In this document: in pieces, positions 10,211 through 20,350 of the stretch | Numbering within the stretch: the first letter of the stretch is position 1 | How the letters are laid out: every line of letters starts with the position of its first letter | Origin: Diacronema lutheri | Lineage: Eukaryota; Haptophyta; Pavlovophyceae; Pavlovales; Pavlovaceae | Direction: 5' to 3' | DNA length: 64,000 bases | Assembly: GCA_019448385.1 (NCBI GenBank) | Contig: JAGTXO010000029.1 | Coordinates: 372,001-436,000, forward strand | Made by a program: the position numbers and the translations under genes | Notes under the pieces: model-generated | What the model was told of the DNA's origin: nothing | Seen by the model: the letters and a program-made list of their open reading frames with translations, nothing else | Database searches by the model: none

Positions 10211-10359
10211 GGCCTCAGGTAGGCGTAACTGCTGCCGGCAAGCAAAAGCCGCACACGACTCCAAAAAAACTTTTAAAAAAGGCCTTTGGGGCTTTTCGTC
10301 TTGTGATGGCAAAAGCCGCCCTTCGTGCGCTCGAGTGATCCCGGGGGGGTTCGTGCGAC
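10211..10359. promoter_or_regulatory. 149-bp bidirectional promoter with A/T runs
   Basis: The interval between the divergent axonemal and profilin-like genes is AT-rich compared with its surroundings. It carries an A7-C-T4-A6 block (about 10263-10281) and repeated CTTTT or AAAAG motifs. Its function as a shared promoter is inferred from position and composition. Confidence 0.45.
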
Positions 10360-10839
10360 ATGCCGAGCGCGCCGCAGGACGCGGGGACGGCGAGCGCCAT
10401 CAAGGCGCTCGAGCGCTACGTGAATGGGCTGATCACCGACTCGTCCCGCCTCGTGCAGGGCTGCGCCATCGTGCCGCTCGCGCCATCCGAGCAGACGGCT
10501 GTCGCGCCGTCGTCCTCTTCTGGCCGCAAGACGATCGTGCTCGTGCAGAAGGGGACGGCGCTGCGCGCGCCCGAAGCGGCGACGATCCTCGAGCGCACGC
10601 TCGCTGGCACGCTCCACCGCGACTACGTCTACGTCGGCGGCGCGCAGTACATGATCACCAACGTGCAGCGCCGCTCCTTTTACGGCCGGCTCATGTCGGC
10701 GGCCGCGGCCGGCGGCGTCGTCGTCGTGAAGACGAACAAGCTGCTGGTGGTCGCGACGTACGCGGCGCCCGCATTGCCCGCCGAGGCCGTCCCGCATGTC
10801 GAGAAGTTCGCCGACGAGCTCGCGAAGCTCGACTACTGA
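10360..10839 (+). CDS. profilin-like actin-monomer-binding protein
   Basis: One exon, 159 residues. The C-terminal half matches the profilin pattern: FYGRLMSAAAAGGVVVVKTN, then a short strand (LLVVATY) and a closing amphipathic helix (EAVPHVEKFADELAKLDY). The first helix (ALERYVNGLITDS) and the strand after it (GCAIVPLA) also fit profilin order, although the classical N-terminal Trp is absent. The length is slightly above the usual 120-150. Profilins bind G-actin and poly-proline and control filament growth in the cytosol. The gene is head-to-head with the Dpy-30/GAF protein. Assignment rests on the C-terminal half. Confidence 0.7.
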   Translation: MPSAPQDAGTASAIKALERYVNGLITDSSRLVQGCAIVPLAPSEQTAVAPSSSSGRKTIVLVQKGTALRAPEAATILERTLAGTLHRDYVYVGGAQYMITNVQRRSFYGRLMSAAAAGGVVVVKTNKLLVVATYAAPALPAEAVPHVEKFADELAKLDY

Positions 10840-11309
10840 GCGCGGCGGGTCGCCGGCCAAGCGCGACCCGCCAGCCGGGCCCTAGAGATTTGCGCGCAAC
10901 ACCGTGCCGCCGCGAAGGGCCATGCGCTCTCTGACACCGGCGCCTCCGCCGGATTTCGTCGCTCGAGCATGCGCCGCTGATGACTGTAAGTCACCGTCAG
11001 AAAAAAAACAGAAAAAAAAGGGAGTCCGACCGAGACTTTTCCAAATTCGGCGGGCGCCCTCGCGCGTGGTGCGTCGCAGAGGGGGCTCACAGTGCGCGCC
11101 AACTGCTGCGGCGCGCTGGCCGGGAGCCGGGCGAAGGGGAATGGAGCGTGGCGGGACGCGGCAGTGGCAGGGCGGCGGCAAGCCGCATCCCGCGTGCTCG
11201 AGCGGCGCTCGGCTGTCGAGTGCGCTTGCCGCGCTCTCGCCAGAGCGCCGCTCGCCGTGCACCGTGCCTCACGCGCGCTCGGACGCGCGGTGACGTGCGC
11301 GCGCAGGCC
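10840..11309. other. intergenic region, no gene seen
   Basis: 470 bp between the profilin-like gene and BTF3. The only marked features are an A8 and an A8 run separated by CAG (about 11000-11020), which may belong to the BTF3 promoter, and GC-rich sequence without conserved coding. Confidence 0.4.
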
Positions 11310-12027
11310 ATGAATCAGGATAAGCTCAAGAAGATGGCGGAGTCCGTCCGGACGGGCGGCAAGGGCTCTGTTCGCCGCAAGAAGAAGGCGATCCACAAGA
11401 CGACCACGACGGACGACAAGCGGCTGCAGAACACGCTCAAGCGGCTCAGCTGCAACAACATCCCGGCGATCGAGGAGGTGAACCTCTTCAAGGACAACGG
11501 CACGGTGATCCACTTCACCAACCCAAAGGTGCAGGCCTCTATCGCCGCGAACACGTACGTGATCTCGGGCCACGCCGAGACGAAGCGGCTGCAGGACCTT
11601 CTGCCGAGCATCATTAACCAGCTCGGGCCGGACAACCTCGACGCGCTCAAGAGGATGGCGCAGGACCAGGGCGGCGCGGGCGCCTACCCGGGCGGCGGGA
11701 AGATTACCGAGGCGCCCGAGGAGGAGGATGACATGCCCGAGCTTGTCGACAACTTCGAGTGCGCCGCGCGCGCGCGGCCGTGCGCGCGGACGGGGCGTGC
11801 CGCCGTGAGGGCGCGCGCGCGGACGGGGCGTGCCGCCGTGAGGGCGCGCGCGCGGACGGGGCGTGCCGCCGTGAGGTCGCGCGCGCGGACGGGGCGTGCC
11901 GCCGTGAGGGCGCGCGCGCGGACGGGGCGTGCGCGCGCTGCGAATTGCGCTCACGCGTCGCTTCTCCGGCACGCCTGCTTTGCGCGCGCTCGCCCACCCA
12001 CCGCGCAGGGAGACCGCGAACAAGTGA
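11310..12027 (+). CDS. BTF3: BTF3 / NAC beta subunit
   Basis: Exons 11310-11758 and 12009-12027. The protein begins MNQDKLKKMAESVRTGGKGS, runs through the basic ribosome-binding stretch (VRRKKKAIHK) and the NAC domain (NNIPAIEEVNLFKDNGTVIH, NPKVQASIAANTYVISG), and ends DMPELVDNFEETANK. The last exon adds only ETANK plus stop and restores the canonical BTF3 tail. NAC-beta pairs with NAC-alpha at the ribosome exit tunnel to shield nascent chains. The length (about 155 aa) is normal. The 250-bp intron (GTGCGCC...CGCAG) carries a 33-bp minisatellite. An upstream in-frame region without conservation was excluded. Confidence 0.95.
11770..11937. repeat. 33-bp minisatellite in the BTF3 intron
   Basis: About five near-identical copies of a 33-bp unit (core GACGGGGCGTGCCGCCGTGA) at about 33-bp spacing, entirely inside the single BTF3 intron. 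Copies differ at one or two positions. Confidence 0.85.
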
Positions 12028-12688
12028 GCGCCGCGCGAGCCGAGAGGACAGGACACGTCGACTGGCAAGCCACGTTGACTGGCACGGCACGTTGACTGGA
12101 CCGAGCTGTGAACTGACGGGCGGCGCATCGGCGGCAGCGCATGGTTGGCGGCCAACACCCATCGAGCGTGGCAGTGCTCGCGGGGCGCAGCGCGCGGCCT
12201 CGCGGGCGGCGCACGCTGCCGGTGGGTGAGAGCGGCGAGGGTGTGGGGGGAGCGGATGCGATGGCCGGCTGTGGCGTGCGGGCTGAGCGGAGGCGGGCTG
12301 CCGATGCACCCGCGGAGATACCACGCGGCGCACGCTGAGGGCGGCTGTGGCCCGGTGTGGAGCCAGTGGAGGCGGCGCTGAGCGCGCTAGTAAGGCGCTG
12401 GGCCACGTTGTCGTGCCCGTCCGCACGGGCCCTCGGCTCGCCGATGCTGTCAAGGCCCCATTGTGCACCGTGCGACTCACGGCGCACACTGTGCATGGTC
12501 GGCTTGTGCGCGCGCCAACGGCGGAGCGCCGTCGTCCGAGGAGGGGGCGGCTGTGGCTTGACGCGTCTGGCGCCTATGTACCGTCAGTCAGGACACAGCA
12601 ATCAAATCCGTATACCCGGATTGAGGACCGACTTTAAAATCTTTGCGACGGACGGACGCCTGTCTGAATCCGTCCCGAGAGAGGAAGC
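12028..12688. other. intergenic region with small repeats and an inverted repeat
   Basis: 661 bp between BTF3 and the SDR gene. It holds two direct CACGTTGACTGGCA-like repeats (about 12068-12100) and a 6-bp inverted repeat AATCCG/CGGATT (12605-12622) with an AT-rich stretch (ACTTTAAAATCTTTG) about 50 bp before the SDR start. That stretch is a plausible promoter. No convincing gene. Confidence 0.4.
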
Positions 12689-13762
12689 ATGTGCAGCACC
12701 GAGGAGAAGGGCTTCTCGCTCGCGAACCAGGCGGAGCGCTTCGCGAAGCACAAGGAGACGAACAACCGGCGCGTGCTTGCGATCGAGGAGTTTTACGACG
12801 GCTCCAAGCTCCAGGGCCTTCGCGTGCTCATCGTCGGCGCCAACCGCGGCCTCGGGCTTGCGCTCGCCAAGCAGGCGAAGGCGGACGGCGCGAACGTTGT
12901 CGCCACATGCCGCAAGACGTGCCCCGAGCTCGACGAGCTCGGGCTCGAGCTCGTCGTTCCACACATCGACGTGCAGAAGGAGGACGCGATGTGCGAGCTG
13001 ACCAAGGCCCTCGAGGGCAAGGCGCTCGACGTGGTGATCCACAACGCCGGCTACCTGTACGACGTGGAGTCGATCGGCAACCTCAACTTTGAGCAGGAGA
13101 TCAAGCAGTTCGACGTGTGCGCGCTCGGGCCGCTGCGCGTGACGAACGCGCTCATCAAGGCCGACCTGCTCAAGCAGGGCTCCAAGGTCATCGTGATCAC
13201 CTCGCAGGCCGGCTCGGTCGAGTGGCGGTGCGTGCAGAACCCAACGGGCCAGAACTACGGCCACCACAGTGCGCGCCGCGCGCTGCTCAGCTCGCCGCCC
13301 CCGCGTGGTTCACCCTCACGCCGGGCGGCTTCACCCGCGCGGCGGCGCGCAGTGGCCAAGGCGGCGTCCAACATGGCAAGCCGCCTCCTCGCCGCCGAGC
13401 TCGAGGACAAGCAGATCACCGTGCTCATGCTCCACCCTGGTGAGCCGCCGCGTCGCGCGCATCGCCCCACCCCGACCGTCGCCGCTTTGCGAGGCGCTGA
13501 CGCGCGCGCGCGAACGCGGCGCGCGCACGCGCACGTTGCACGCCTCCCCCCTCCCCCTCCCTCCCCCTCTTCCCCTCGTTCCGGGCGTGCAGGCTTCAAC
13601 AAGACGGAGATGACGGAGCGGTACAAGGAAGTCTGGGACAAGGAAGGCGCGGTCGACGTGGAGGTGGGCGCAAAGCGCGTGCTGCACGAGGTGACCAACG
13701 CGTCGCTGGCGTCGTCGGGCCAGTTTGTGAACGTCGAAGACGGCCTCCTCATCCCGTTCTGA
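12689..13762 (+). CDS. short-chain dehydrogenase/reductase (C-factor-like SDR)
   Basis: Exons 12689-13268, 13353-13439 and 13593-13762 (introns GTGCGCG...GCAG and GTGAGCC...GCAG). The Rossmann cofactor motif is VLIVGANRGLGLALA; DVVIHNAGYL is the NAG strand; VIVITSQAGS carries the catalytic Ser region. The spliced active-site segment reads NYGHHMAKAASNMA where C-factor SDRs have NYG-YRMSKAALN. The catalytic Lys is kept, but the Tyr four residues before it is His, although a Tyr lies two residues further upstream. The C-terminus (HPGFNKTEMT...NVEDGLLIPF) is typical. An N-terminal extension of about 45 residues precedes the fold. Substrate unknown; NAD(P)-dependent activity is uncertain because of the His. 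Confidence 0.88.
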   Translation: MCSTEEKGFSLANQAERFAKHKETNNRRVLAIEEFYDGSKLQGLRVLIVGANRGLGLALAKQAKADGANVVATCRKTCPELDELGLELVVPHIDVQKEDAMCELTKALEGKALDVVIHNAGYLYDVESIGNLNFEQEIKQFDVCALGPLRVTNALIKADLLKQGSKVIVITSQAGSVEWRCVQNPTGQNYGHHSARRALLSSPPPRGSPSRRAASPARRRAVAKAASNMASRLLAAELEDKQITVLMLHPGEPPRRAHRPTPTVAALRGADARARTRRAHAHVARLPPPPPSPSSPRSGRAGFNKTEMTERYKEVWDKEGAVDVEVGAKRVLHEVTNASLASSGQFVNVEDGLLIPF

Positions 13763-14024
13763 ACGCGTCTGTCTGGCGACGCACATTTCCGACTGCACAT
13801 TTGACCTGGAGGCAGAGGCGCGCTGGCACTGCACTGTCACTGCCATGAACTGTCGCGACATGTCCCCGATGCGCATTGACACTCAAGCGAGCCGGACCGC
13901 CTCTCCTCTGACAAAGAATTGGGGAATTGGGCTCGCTGGACATCTGGAATCTCATCTGTGCATGGCTTGGGGGCTGACAGTCAATTCGAGCGCGGCGAGG
14001 GTGTGGAGGAGCCTTCGCGCGGCT

Positions 14025-15017
14025 TTACCCTGCCTCGTCGGGCGAGTTGATCCACCACCGCATGGCGCCCTCGGAGCGCCGCGAGGCATGCAGCGCCGGG
14101 CCGCTCGAATGTCGCGCCGACGCCGCCGCGAGCGCGCGCGCCGACACAGCGGGCGGCTTCGCTTCAGCGGGCGCGCTCGCCGGTTGCCTGGCCGCGCAGA
14201 CGGAATTTTGGCGCTCGAGCTCGTCGTTGGGCACGCCCGGCCACCAGTCGCCCGACCAGCGCGGGCGCGCGGGGCCGCGCCGCGCGCTGCGCGCGTACTC
14301 GCCGTCTGTGCTGCCGTTGCACGCCTGCTGCGCCGACGAGCACGGCGTGAGGCAGAAGTAGGCGAAGTAACGGACACCGGCGCGGGTGCCTGTGAGGTAC
14401 CAGCGCGTGCATGAGTTGAGCGGCGTCTGCAGGAAGCAGCTCATCCCGTACCGCACGCCGTGGTGCGCGGCGATGTTGGCGAGGCCCGGCGGCAGGCAGA
14501 TCTGAACGCATGTGCCTGGCGCGCGGTGTGTTGCCCCGGGGCAAAGAGGAGGGGGAGGGGGGCGGAACGAGGCACGCGCGCGCGCGCGTGAGCACGCGCG
14601 CGCCGGTGCGGGCGCGCGCTGTGGGCGGCGATGCGCCAGCCAGCGCCGCCGCGGCCCAAAGCGCTCGGGCCCTCGAGCCGTTCCGCCCGCGCAGCGCGCA
14701 ACGAGGCCCTCACCATCCTCCACGTGGTACGCGTCCTGCATCTTGTCGTCGGGGCACGGCTTGGCGAGGCTCGCAGGCCTGAGCTCCTGCTCGCACTGAT
14801 CGGCGGCGATGTGCCCGCACTGGAACGACTGCGCGGTCTCGACGGCGGACACGCACGCATCGCGTTCCGTCGCGTTCACGCGCGCGCGCTCCGCCTGCTT
14901 AGGCGGTTGGCGCAGAGCGGCAGGGCGCGTTGCGCCATCACCCAGCACGAGTAGGACGAGCGCCACCGCGCAGAGCGCGCCGCCGCACGCGGCGAGCCCC
15001 TTTGCGAGCGAGCGCAT
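14025..15017 (-). CDS. unrecognised Cys-rich single-span membrane or secreted protein
   Basis: Exons 15017-14714 and 14515-14025 (GTGAGGG donor, CCAG acceptor, phase kept). After a basic start (MRSLAKGLA) comes a hydrophobic segment (GALCAVALVLLVLG) that acts as signal anchor or signal peptide. About 200 extracytoplasmic residues follow with many Cys: a first set around RDACVSAVETAQSFQCGHIA and a second, CVQICLPPG...YGMSCFLQTPLNSC...FCLTPCSSAQQAC. No known domain is recognised. It lies just downstream of, and on the same strand as, the subtilase gene (105 bp gap). Both are predicted to enter the secretory pathway, but a functional link is only inference. Confidence 0.65.
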   Translation of the reverse strand: MRSLAKGLAACGGALCAVALVLLVLGDGATRPAALRQPPKQAERARVNATERDACVSAVETAQSFQCGHIAADQCEQELRPASLAKPCPDDKMQDAYHVEDGEGLVARCAGGTARGPERFGPRRRWLAHRRPQRAPAPARACSRARARASFRPPPPPLCPGATHRAPGTCVQICLPPGLANIAAHHGVRYGMSCFLQTPLNSCTRWYLTGTRAGVRYFAYFCLTPCSSAQQACNGSTDGEYARSARRGPARPRWSGDWWPGVPNDELERQNSVCAARQPASAPAEAKPPAVSARALAAASARHSSGPALHASRRSEGAMRWWINSPDEAG

Positions 15018-15049
15018 CCTTCCCGCCAGCCGCCCGCTCGACCGGCCCG

Positions 15050-15082
15050 AAAAGGGAGACCCGAAAAAAGCTTCTCCCTTTT
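15050..15082. repeat. 10-bp perfect inverted repeat between two minus-strand genes
   Basis: AAAAGGGAGA at 15050-15059 pairs with TCTCCCTTTT at 15073-15082 across a 13-nt loop. It is in the 105-bp gap between the subtilase stop (15123) and the Cys-rich protein start (15017). It could be a 3'-end signal for the first or a promoter/5'-UTR hairpin for the second. Confidence 0.65.
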
Positions 15083-15122
15083 TTGAAAGGGCCACAAAGG
15101 GGGGAGGGATGCAGAGGGCCCG

Positions 15123-18100
15123 CTAGGACAACTCAAAAGTACGCCGGCGCCGCCATCCCCGCAGCGCCAAAGCGAGCGCTGCAAGGGAGGCAAGCGCGAG
15201 TGTGCTGGCGCCAGCGCTGTGCCACTGCCAGACGTACGGGTGTCTCGCCTCAGGGCGCTCGCCTTGGGCCATCTGGAGAAGCGCCGGCGTTTTGTGGAGG
15301 CCGGTGCCCGGCGAAGCGATGCCGAGGGAGAGTGGGAGCATGCCCGCGGCGCTGACGCTCGGGTCGGCTGCCGCGGCTGCGCGCAGCTCCTTGAGCAGCT
15401 GCCAGCGGCGACAGTTGCGACGCGGCTCCCCCACGTCGCAGAGCTCGCGCTCGCGCGAGGGATTCTGAGGCATGCACCACGCGGTCGGCTCTGCGTGCCC
15501 CGGGTTGCGACAGTAGCTGTGCGCGCCGAGCCCAGCGTCGGGATACACGGCGTGCACGTAGGCGTGTGCGTGCGGAGTCTGGTCGGTCCACGGTTGGCAC
15601 CGCTGTCCGGTGCGAGTGCTGCTCACCGTACCTCGGTCTGCGCACGGCGGCGCGTAGGTCGGGGGAATCATGTGCGTGCGCGCACGCACGGGGCGACGAG
15701 GCGAGGGGCCCTGGCAAGAGGACGCCAGGCTGGCGAACGCGCACGCGCGCACAGTCGAAGGCGTCGTCGTGCTTGTAGCACTCTGGGTTGAGCAGCTCGG
15801 CGATGACAAAGCCGCGCTCGTCGTACGGCCTGCCCGCAAAGCTGCCACCCGTCGCGACGAGCTGCGCGTCGACGGACAGTTTGTAGCCGCACGCGTTGTG
15901 ATCGCAGTGCGCGCAGCACATGCCGTCAGCGCGGCTGTCGTACATGCGGAAATGGTACCTGCCGGGGAAAAGAAGCTGCTCCTTGCTGCGCCAGCCGGCC
16001 ATGACGATGACGCCGTTGTCATCGAGCACCTCCCACTCGTTGTCCTCGGGCCTGTTGTCGAGAGTCACCTCGATGGACACTGCGGACGAGAGCAGAGACA
16101 CGTTCGCGTTGAAAGATTCGAGCGCGCCCGCGCTCACGCTTGCGCCCACGAGCACGGGCACGGTGGCCTGCGAGCGGAAGGTGGCGCCGCGCGCCACCTC
16201 CGCGCCAGCGACGAGCACGCGGAACTGGCCATGTCCGTGCTCGCAGCAGAGGCCGTCGCCCTCCTCGTCGAAGATGGCGAAGTTGTAACGGCCGTCCGGC
16301 ATGCACGCGCTCTGCGACCTGGTCGTGTTGAACGCGAGGAAATTGTACTGGCCGCCGCTGATCACCGTCGAGCCGTCCGCTCGCGACAAGCGCCAGGACG
16401 TGTCGCGGATGTGCCGGTCGGGCTGGGCGGACAAGGAAATGTCGGGGCGCGACACAGCGCGCGCAGGCGCATGCCCGCGTGAACGCACCACGCCCGGGCC
16501 GAGGAAGCGCGAGGCGCGCGCCCCGCCCGCTGCCGCGCGCGCGAGCCAACGGCGCGCGCACATCTGCACCGGTGGCGGCACGCGCGCGTGGCGCGCACAG
16601 TCAGCTCGATTGTGACGACCGTGCATGCGCTCGGCGCAGCCGTCGACCCCTCGGCTCTTGGCGGGGCGCGAGCAGCGGCGCGGCCGCTGCCGTTGGCGGA
16701 CTTTTCAAGCGCAGCCAGCGCAGCGGAGGTTGCTCGCTCCGCCGCCGCACCCGTATTCCGCACCGCCTTGCCCGCCCGCCGCTGCCACGAGCCCTGCCGG
16801 CCGCATCGCCGCCCCCAGCACGACAGCGGCACGCGCTGCGCCGCGGGCTGTGGCGTCGGCGTCGGCACAGACGTGAACGACGGGCGCGGCGGGAGCGCGG
16901 GCGTCCGTGGCGCGCGCATGCCGTGCGACGGCGATGAGGGCGAATGCGGCGGTGGGTGCGGCGGTCGATGCGGGTGGCGAGCAGGCGGCCGAGACGGTGG
17001 CGGGGATGGCGGCGGAGGAGGCGAGGGTGACGGCGGCGGTGGGCACGGCGGCGAGGGCGTCGAGGGCGTCGAGGGCGACGGCGGCGACGGCGGCGGCGAG
17101 CGCTCGGCCGGCGGCGTGGCTGGTGGTGGCGGCGCCGGGTGGTGGCCGTCGCCGTGCGCCAGGCCCAGCGGCGGCGGCGAGCGCTCGGCCGGCGGCGCGG
17201 CTGGCGGTGGCGGCGCCGGGTGGTGGCCGTCGCCGTGCGCCAGGCCCAGCGGCGGCGGCGAGCGCTCGGCCGGCGGCGTGGCTGGCGGTGGCGGCGCCGG
17301 GTGGTGGCCGTCGCCGTGCGCCAGGCCCAGCGGCGGCGGCGAGCGCTCGGCCGGCGGCGCGACGGGCGGTGGCGGCTTCGGGCTGGGTAGCGGCCCGGGC
17401 GACGGGCTGGGTAGCGGACGGTGCGGCGGGTGGGCGACGCCCGAGCCGACGTTGAAGGGGGGCGGAGGGGGCGGCGCGAGCGCCGCGGCGGGTGCGGGCA
17501 GCCCGAGGCCAGGCGCGACGTGCGCGAGCAAATTGGGCTCGTTGTTGCGCGGCGCCGTGGCGGTAAGCAACCCCGCGGTCGCCATCGCGAGTACGCGCTC
17601 GCTCACGGCCGTAGCGCTCAGCGTGGGCGCGGCGCCGAGCAGCCGCGCGCAGATGCCAGCGACGTGCGGACATGCCATTGACGTGCCCCAGAGCGCGACG
17701 GCGCGCGTGCGCGAGCCGATCCACGCCGACACAATGTTCACGCCGGGGGCGAACACATCGACGCACGGCCCAAAGTTGGAGAACGAGGCGACGTGGTCCG
17801 CGGTCGTCGAGGCGCCCACCGTCAGAGCGTCCGGCGCGGACGCGGGCGAGCGCGTGCACGCATCGGTGCCTTCGTTGCCCGCGGCGACGGTGACGACGAT
17901 GCCGCGCGCGTGCAACGCGGCGACCATCCGATTCGTGAGCTCGTGCCGGCCCGACGTGAGCGAGAGCGACACGACCTTGGGTCGGCCGGCGGCGTCGTGC
18001 TCGGCCACCCACTCGAGCGCGGCGAGCGTTGCTGACGTGAAGCCTGCGCCGTTGCAGTCAAGCGTGCGCAGCGGGTGGATCGTCGCGAGCGGCGCGATGC

Positions 18101-18731
18101 CGAACGTCGCGCCGCAGCACGAGCCCGCGCAGTGTGTGCCGTGCCCGTGGCAGTCGTCCGCGCGCGGCCGGTCGCGCACAAAGTCGTAACCGTCGCCGAC
18201 GCGGCCGTCGAATTCGGCGTGCGCGTAGTTGATGCCCGTGTCAATCACGTAGACGGAGACGCCAGCGCCCTGCTCGCCCGGCGGCGAGCTCGTGTGCCCG
18301 TCCAACGGCAGCTGCCGCTGATCCAGGCGGTCGAGCGCCCATGGCGGGACGGCGCCCGCTGCCGCGGTCGCGATGGGCAGATCGCGCTCGACGCCGAGGC
18401 CGAGCAGCCGCAGCGCCGACGCGTCGAGCGCGGAGAGCTCAGCCGCAAAGCCGTCGATGAGCGCGCCGAACGTGCGCCGCGCGCGCACCGCCGGCGCGAG
18501 CGCACCGAGCGCGTCGAGCACAGCGCGCACGCCGGCGCGCCCGAGCCGGCGTGCACCCGCGCGGCCGCCGGGCGCGGGGCGCGCGTGCGCGGCGACGACG
18601 GCCGCGAGCCGCGGGTGGAGGCTTCCAGGCGCCGCGTCGAGCAGCGACGTCATGTCGACCGTGTACGGCGACGGCCCGCCATGTACTGCGTGCTCGCCGC
18701 CCGCTTGCAGGAGCAGCAGCACAGCGAGCAT
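15123..18731 (-). CDS. subtilisin-like (S8, proteinase K type) protease with Pro-rich repeats, GDGxCC modules, kringle and C-terminal membrane segment
   Basis: Exons 18731-16599, 16422-15753 and 15637-15123. The start was chosen at MLAVLLLLQAGGEHAVHG, a signal peptide; an upstream Met at 18776 is possible. The S8 domain has the Asp (YVIDTGINYAH), His (HGHGTHCAGS), oxyanion Asn (TVAAGNEGTD) and Ser (GTSMACPHVAG). LRTLDCNGAGF is proteinase K-like. A Pro-rich linker with 27-residue repeats follows. Two tandem modules carry GDGLCCEHGHGQF and ADGMCCAHC, with DTSWRL and DNEWEV starts. Splicing then creates a kringle (YRGTVSSTRTGQRCQPW, SYCRNPG, WCMPQNP). The protein ends with a hydrophobic span and a basic tail, so it is probably surface-anchored. 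Donors are GTGCGCG. Kringle plus subtilase in one protein is unusual. Confidence 0.85.
17098..17360. repeat. 81-bp coding tandem repeat in the subtilase
   Basis: About 3.2 copies of an 81-bp unit encode PPAERSPPPLGLAHGDG plus HHPAPPPPA in the linker after the protease domain. Copies are almost identical at the DNA level, which points to recent expansion or conversion. The unit is a multiple of three and keeps frame. Confidence 0.9.
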
Positions 18732-19084
18732 CCGGCCGCTCCGATGCTGTGCAACGGTCAATTCGAACGGTGACACTCGTCTCAGTCAGAGTTGAGCAAC
18801 AATCATATTGTTCGACTGTGAGGGGCGAGTTGAGCATGTTCGAGCTGCGCGCAGCCGAGCGGAGCGCCTGCGCCATACGATTGGATTGGGCGACAAGAGA
18901 CATACACATTTGAAATTGACAAGACGGCAGCGGCTGGGCACGCGAGCCATCAGAGCCAAGCACGCGACGGCCGACGGGTGCGAACCAGCGCACAAGGCGG
19001 GAAAGGCGCACAGAGCGCGCGCAGGCGAAACAGGGTGGGCCAATTGGGGTGAACGCAGCGCCCCTCAAAGCCGCACAGCGACGC
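18732..19084. other. intergenic region with AACAAT/ATTGTT inverted repeat
   Basis: 353 bp between the subtilase start and the Pumilio stop (both minus strand), so it should contain the subtilase promoter. An inverted repeat AACAAT-CAT-ATTGTT lies at 18798-18812. The adjacent TATTGTTCGACTGTG is shared exactly with a site inside the dynein gene near 42656, probably by chance. No gene seen. Confidence 0.4.
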
Positions 19085-20310
19085 TCATCGCACGTGGTAG
19101 GAGCGCGCATCATCGCCATCCGACGCAACCGACTGGCGGGCGTTGCTGCCGCGCTCGCGGCCCTGCCTGCCGCCGCCGCCGCCACCACCACCACCACCGC
19201 CGCCAGCGCCAGCGCCACCGCCTTGTCGGCCCGACTTGTGCGCGTGCTTCTCGAGCTTGTGCAGAATGTGCTTGCCGTGCGTCATCTTGCGCAGTGCTCC
19301 GCTGTGCGCGCACGCGCAGCGGAACGCAGGCCGGCGAGGGACGGGTGTGCGCGACGCGTCAGCCGCCATCGTGCGTGCGTGACAGCAACATCAGCCGCCA
19401 TCGTGCGTGCGTGACAGCAACATCAGCCGCCATCGTGCGTGCGTGACAGCAACATCAGCCGCCATCGTGCGTGCGTGACAGCAACATCAGCCGCCATCGT
19501 GCGTGCGTGACAGCAACATCAGCCGCCATCGTGCGTGCGTGACAGCAACATCAGCCGCCATCGTGTGCGCGCGCGGGGGCACGGGCGCGGGCGCTCGCGC
19601 GTACGCGTTGCACTGCGCGTAGTGGGCGATGAAAGAGCGCTGCTGCGCCGAGCACACCTCGATCGTGCGCTGCAACACGTAGTTGCCGAATGGGTCGCGC
19701 ACGAGCGCGTCGAGGTTTCGGAAGCTGCACGCGAGGGACGGGGCGAAAGCCGCGTGGGCGACGAGTGAGCGACCGCGCGGCCGCACCCGTCGCGCTCCCG
19801 CCGCAGCGACGCCGCTGCCGCCGCAGCCGCCCGCCGCGCCACGCCACGTTGCCGTCTCCATGCCCGTCGTCACGGCCGCCGCCGTGGCGCGCGCGCGCGC
19901 GCGCGCGCACCAGATGCTTGGGTCGTGGCGCTGCTCGGAGCTTTGGCCGAGCAGCTCGTGGATGAGGGCCTCGCGCTCGGTGTGCGAGGCGTACTGGAGG
20001 CACTTCTCGACCACGTTGGACGCGAACTTGTGCGTCGAGTACTCGACGGCGTGGGCGATGACGACGGCGGCGACGACGGAGCGCGGCTGCGGCGGGCAGA
20101 GCTGCACGACGTGCTGCATCACGTAATTGCCGTATTGGTCGCAGCAGAGAGAGCCCGCGTGCAGCTGCGTGGCGCGCGGAGCGCAGCGCGGCGCAGCGCG
20201 GCGCAGTGCGGCGGCGGCGCGCGTGGCGGGGGCGGGCGATGGCGCATGGCGGGGGGGGGGCGTCGACGCGCGTCAAGAGTTGCGCGGCGCGGCGCTCGGC
20301 TTCAACTCGG

Positions 20311-20350
<40 letters not shown>

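Noticed and set aside
8390-10222. 610-codon plus-strand frame
   Set aside because: Antisense of the Dpy-30/GAF protein. Only its first few residues near 8480 look possibly real and are listed separately as unresolved.
11951-12496. Minus-strand frame in the BTF3-SDR gap
   Set aside because: No recognisable domain, overlaps the BTF3 last exon, composition like other shadows.
16588-18189. 533-codon plus-strand frame
   Set aside because: Antisense to the subtilase; Gly-rich because it reads the Pro-rich repeat backwards.
18796-18815. TATTGTTCGACTGTG shared with the dynein gene near 42656
   Set aside because: A 15-bp match without extended similarity; most likely coincidence.
19360-19565. Regular 32-bp repeats as a CRISPR array
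   Set aside because: Copies abut without spacers, lie in a eukaryotic intron and no cas genes are present; it is a minisatellite.
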